A stretch of 64,000 bases of DNA, taken from contig NZ_OAOF01000014.1 of assembly GCF_900205965.1 (NCBI RefSeq), positions 1 to 64,000 on the forward strand, in the 5' to 3' direction. This DNA comes from Lacrimispora amygdalina (lineage in GTDB: Bacteria > Bacillota > Clostridia > Lachnospirales > Lachnospiraceae). The notes beneath the pieces are model-generated. The model did not search any database and had not been told where the DNA came from. It saw only the letters and a program-made list of their open reading frames with translations. The position numbers were made by a program, and so were the translations under genes. This document shows, piece by piece, positions 62,407-64,000 of the stretch; within the stretch, counting starts at the first letter, position 1; the number at the start of each line of letters is the position of its first letter.

Positions 62407-63312
62407 TTAAATATCCTTCTGGCTATACCCATAATTTTTCATATACAATTCACTGTCACGCCATTCTTTGCGGACCTTCACCCATAGCTGTAAATTCACT
62501 TTCATCTCCAGCTGGCTTTCAATTTCCCGGCGTGCCGCACTTCCGATCTTCTTTAACATGGAACCGCCTTTTCCGATGATGATTCCCTTGTGGGATTCCC
62601 TCTCACAGACAATGTTTGCTTCAATATCCATGATTCCGTTGTCCCGTTCCTTCATCTTTTCTACTGTTACGGCTATTCCGTGAGGGATCTCATCGTTTAA
62701 CAGACGAAGTGCCTTTTCCCGGATCAGCTCTGCAGAAATCTGGCGCATGGGCTGATCTGTTACCGTATCTTCATCATAATACTGGGGACCTTCCGGAAGA
62801 TACTTATATATCAGCTCCAGCATTAAATCCGTATTTTTATCCTTCAATGCGGAAACAGGAACAATCTCCGCAAACTTACAGATATCCTTATAGGCGTTTA
62901 TGAACGTAAGAATCTCTTCCTGGTTCTTCACCGTATCGATCTTATTGATGACCAGAATAACCGGTGTTTTTACCTGGTTTAACTGCTCTGCGATATGCTG
63001 CTCCCCGGCACCGATAAAGGTGGAGGGTTCTACCAGCCACAGCACTACGTCCACTTCCTTTAACGTATGCTCTGCCACATTCACCATATATTCTCCAAGC
63101 TTGTTTTTCGCCTTGTGAATTCCAGGAGTATCAAGAAATATGATCTGCCCCCTGTCATCCGTATATACAGTCTGAATTTTGTTTCTTGTAGTCTGTGGCT
63201 TATCTGATGTTATGGCAATTTTCTGCCCGATTAAATGATTCATCAGGGTAGATTTTCCCACGTTTGGGCGGCCGATTAAGGATACGAAGCCAGATTTATA
63301 GTTATGATCCAT
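62407..63312 (-). CDS. era: GTPase Era
   Basis: A 301-residue protein with G1 GRPNVGKST, G3 DTPG, G4 NKID and a C-terminal KH domain with IIGKGGSMLKKIG. Era binds 16S rRNA in 30S subunit assembly. It lies 17 bases after the M16C peptidase gene. Confidence 0.97.
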   Translation of the reverse strand: MDHNYKSGFVSLIGRPNVGKSTLMNHLIGQKIAITSDKPQTTRNKIQTVYTDDRGQIIFLDTPGIHKAKNKLGEYMVNVAEHTLKEVDVVLWLVEPSTFIGAGEQHIAEQLNQVKTPVILVINKIDTVKNQEEILTFINAYKDICKFAEIVPVSALKDKNTDLMLELIYKYLPEGPQYYDEDTVTDQPMRQISAELIREKALRLLNDEIPHGIAVTVEKMKERDNGIMDIEANIVCERESHKGIIIGKGGSMLKKIGSAARREIESQLEMKVNLQLWVKVRKEWRDSELYMKNYGYSQKDI

Positions 63313-63329
63313 ATAGTTTCTCCTTTGTG

Positions 63330-64000
63330 TTATGAATGGAATAAATTCTTGGTCTCTGCAAACAGAGCATGATCCGCTGTAATTTTCTCTTCATTGCCGA
63401 TCACACAGAGACTGTTTGTGCTTAATACCGCTTTTACGATAGAGGCCAGGTTCCTGATATCTTCCTGGGAAGCATTTAACACCTCTTCCCGCTCCTTTAT
63501 CATCATCTCTTTCGTCACACCTGATATATAGGCAGACAATCCCCGGTTTCCTTTGGTAGACGGCGGATACGGTACATCCATATCGCTGATGGTTCCGATT
63601 ACGTATTTGGTCATATCCCGGTCTTCTACCTGGAAGTTTTCTAAATACTCCACCACACCTTCGTAGATCCGGTTTGTTTCTTTTAAATTAGGGTCACGGT
63701 AGGAAACGAAATAGCCCTCGCCGGAACGGCCGAATCCGCTCATGCAGCCATATGCGCCTCCTTTGACTCTTAAATTGATCCAAAGGTAATCGTAGCTTAA
63801 AATTACTTTTAATATCTTTAATGCCCCGGTATACTTCAGTCCTGTGCCTGCAAAGGTTCCGCACCTTGCCACATAGTTAACCTGTGATGCCGTTGTAAAT
63901 CCCTCATTTCTGTTTCCTGACGGATAAAGAAACGGAATCCGCAGACCGTCTCCGGAGGGCAGAGCATCAGTCAGTTTTTTCATCGCATCGGGAAGAAGGG
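63330..64000 (-). CDS. M16C zinc peptidase, C-terminal part
   Basis: The last 222 residues of a presequence-protease-like M16C peptidase; the frame is open to the window edge (LLPDAMKKL). This part holds the R/Y-type substrate region (INLRVKGGAYGCMSGFGRSGEGYFVSYRDPNL) and VPYPPSTKGNRGLSAYISG. The zinc-binding N-terminal half lies outside. Seen next to era in related genomes. Confidence 0.9.
   Translation of the reverse strand, partial: LLPDAMKKLTDALPSGDGLRIPFLYPSGNRNEGFTTASQVNYVARCGTFAGTGLKYTGALKILKVILSYDYLWINLRVKGGAYGCMSGFGRSGEGYFVSYRDPNLKETNRIYEGVVEYLENFQVEDRDMTKYVIGTISDMDVPYPPSTKGNRGLSAYISGVTKEMMIKEREEVLNASQEDIRNLASIVKAVLSTNSLCVIGNEEKITADHALFAETKNLFHS

Overview
The window looks like a gut Lachnospiraceae (Clostridia, Bacillota) chromosome carrying a large integrative conjugative element (ICE) of the Tn1549/CTn type. 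The host call rests on the gene neighbourhood and protein style: an M16C peptidase, era, recO, a lipoprotein and alpha2-type glycyl-tRNA synthetase in one run, pyruvate phosphate dikinase, a BmpA-type nucleoside ABC transporter, AGGAGG ribosome sites and AT-rich intergenic DNA. The ICE call rests on a full set of Clostridium difficile CD11xx-type transfer genes. Nothing here identifies the species.

Layout. (1) 1-22.9 kb: one minus-strand operon of eight genes read right to left from a promoter at about 22.8 kb to a terminator at 121-150. The order is a small Xre regulator, SNF2-type helicase (DrmD-like), large adenine methyltransferase (DrmMI-like), a 2116-residue helicase joining DrmA-like and DUF1998/DrmB-like parts to a C-terminal nuclease-like domain, a ParE/RelE-like domain fused to a UvrD helicase, HamA and HamB (Hachiman), and a PD-(D/E)XK plus SEC-C protein. 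(2) 22.9-41.8 kb: the mobilisation and transfer module (relaxase, MobC, TopB, ArdC-like protein, DUF4366, DUF4315, NlpC/P60, VirB4, PrgI, VirB6-like, Maff2, VirD4, PcfB, RepA), with a nitroreductase gene inserted between VirD4 and Maff2. (3) 41.8-49.5 kb: the regulatory and cargo end, with an iteron-like array, a TetR-controlled flavin reductase/cupin/SfsA operon, a gene fossil, an IS110 element, the MarR-radical SAM mobile pair, and two HTH regulators with repeat operators. The integrase and left ICE end are not in the window; the right end should lie between about 49.33 and 49.49 kb. (4) 49.5-64 kb: ordinary chromosome.

How it fits together. The conjugation genes form a minus-strand series of tightly spaced or overlapping genes, with the defence genes as cargo beyond the relaxase, where elements of this family usually carry cargo. 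The defence operon combines a class 1 DISARM-like core with a complete HamAB pair and two less familiar proteins. Stops and starts overlap or nearly touch through most of it, so one transcript and coupled translation are likely. The ArdC-like protein in the transfer module may protect the incoming element from recipient restriction. The main candidate for a previously undescribed system is the DISARM-like/Hachiman composite; the radical SAM pair and the mutually exclusive hairpins ahead of Maff2 are secondary ones.

No tRNA, rRNA or CRISPR array was seen. All family calls come from reading motifs and gene order by eye; no database search was run.
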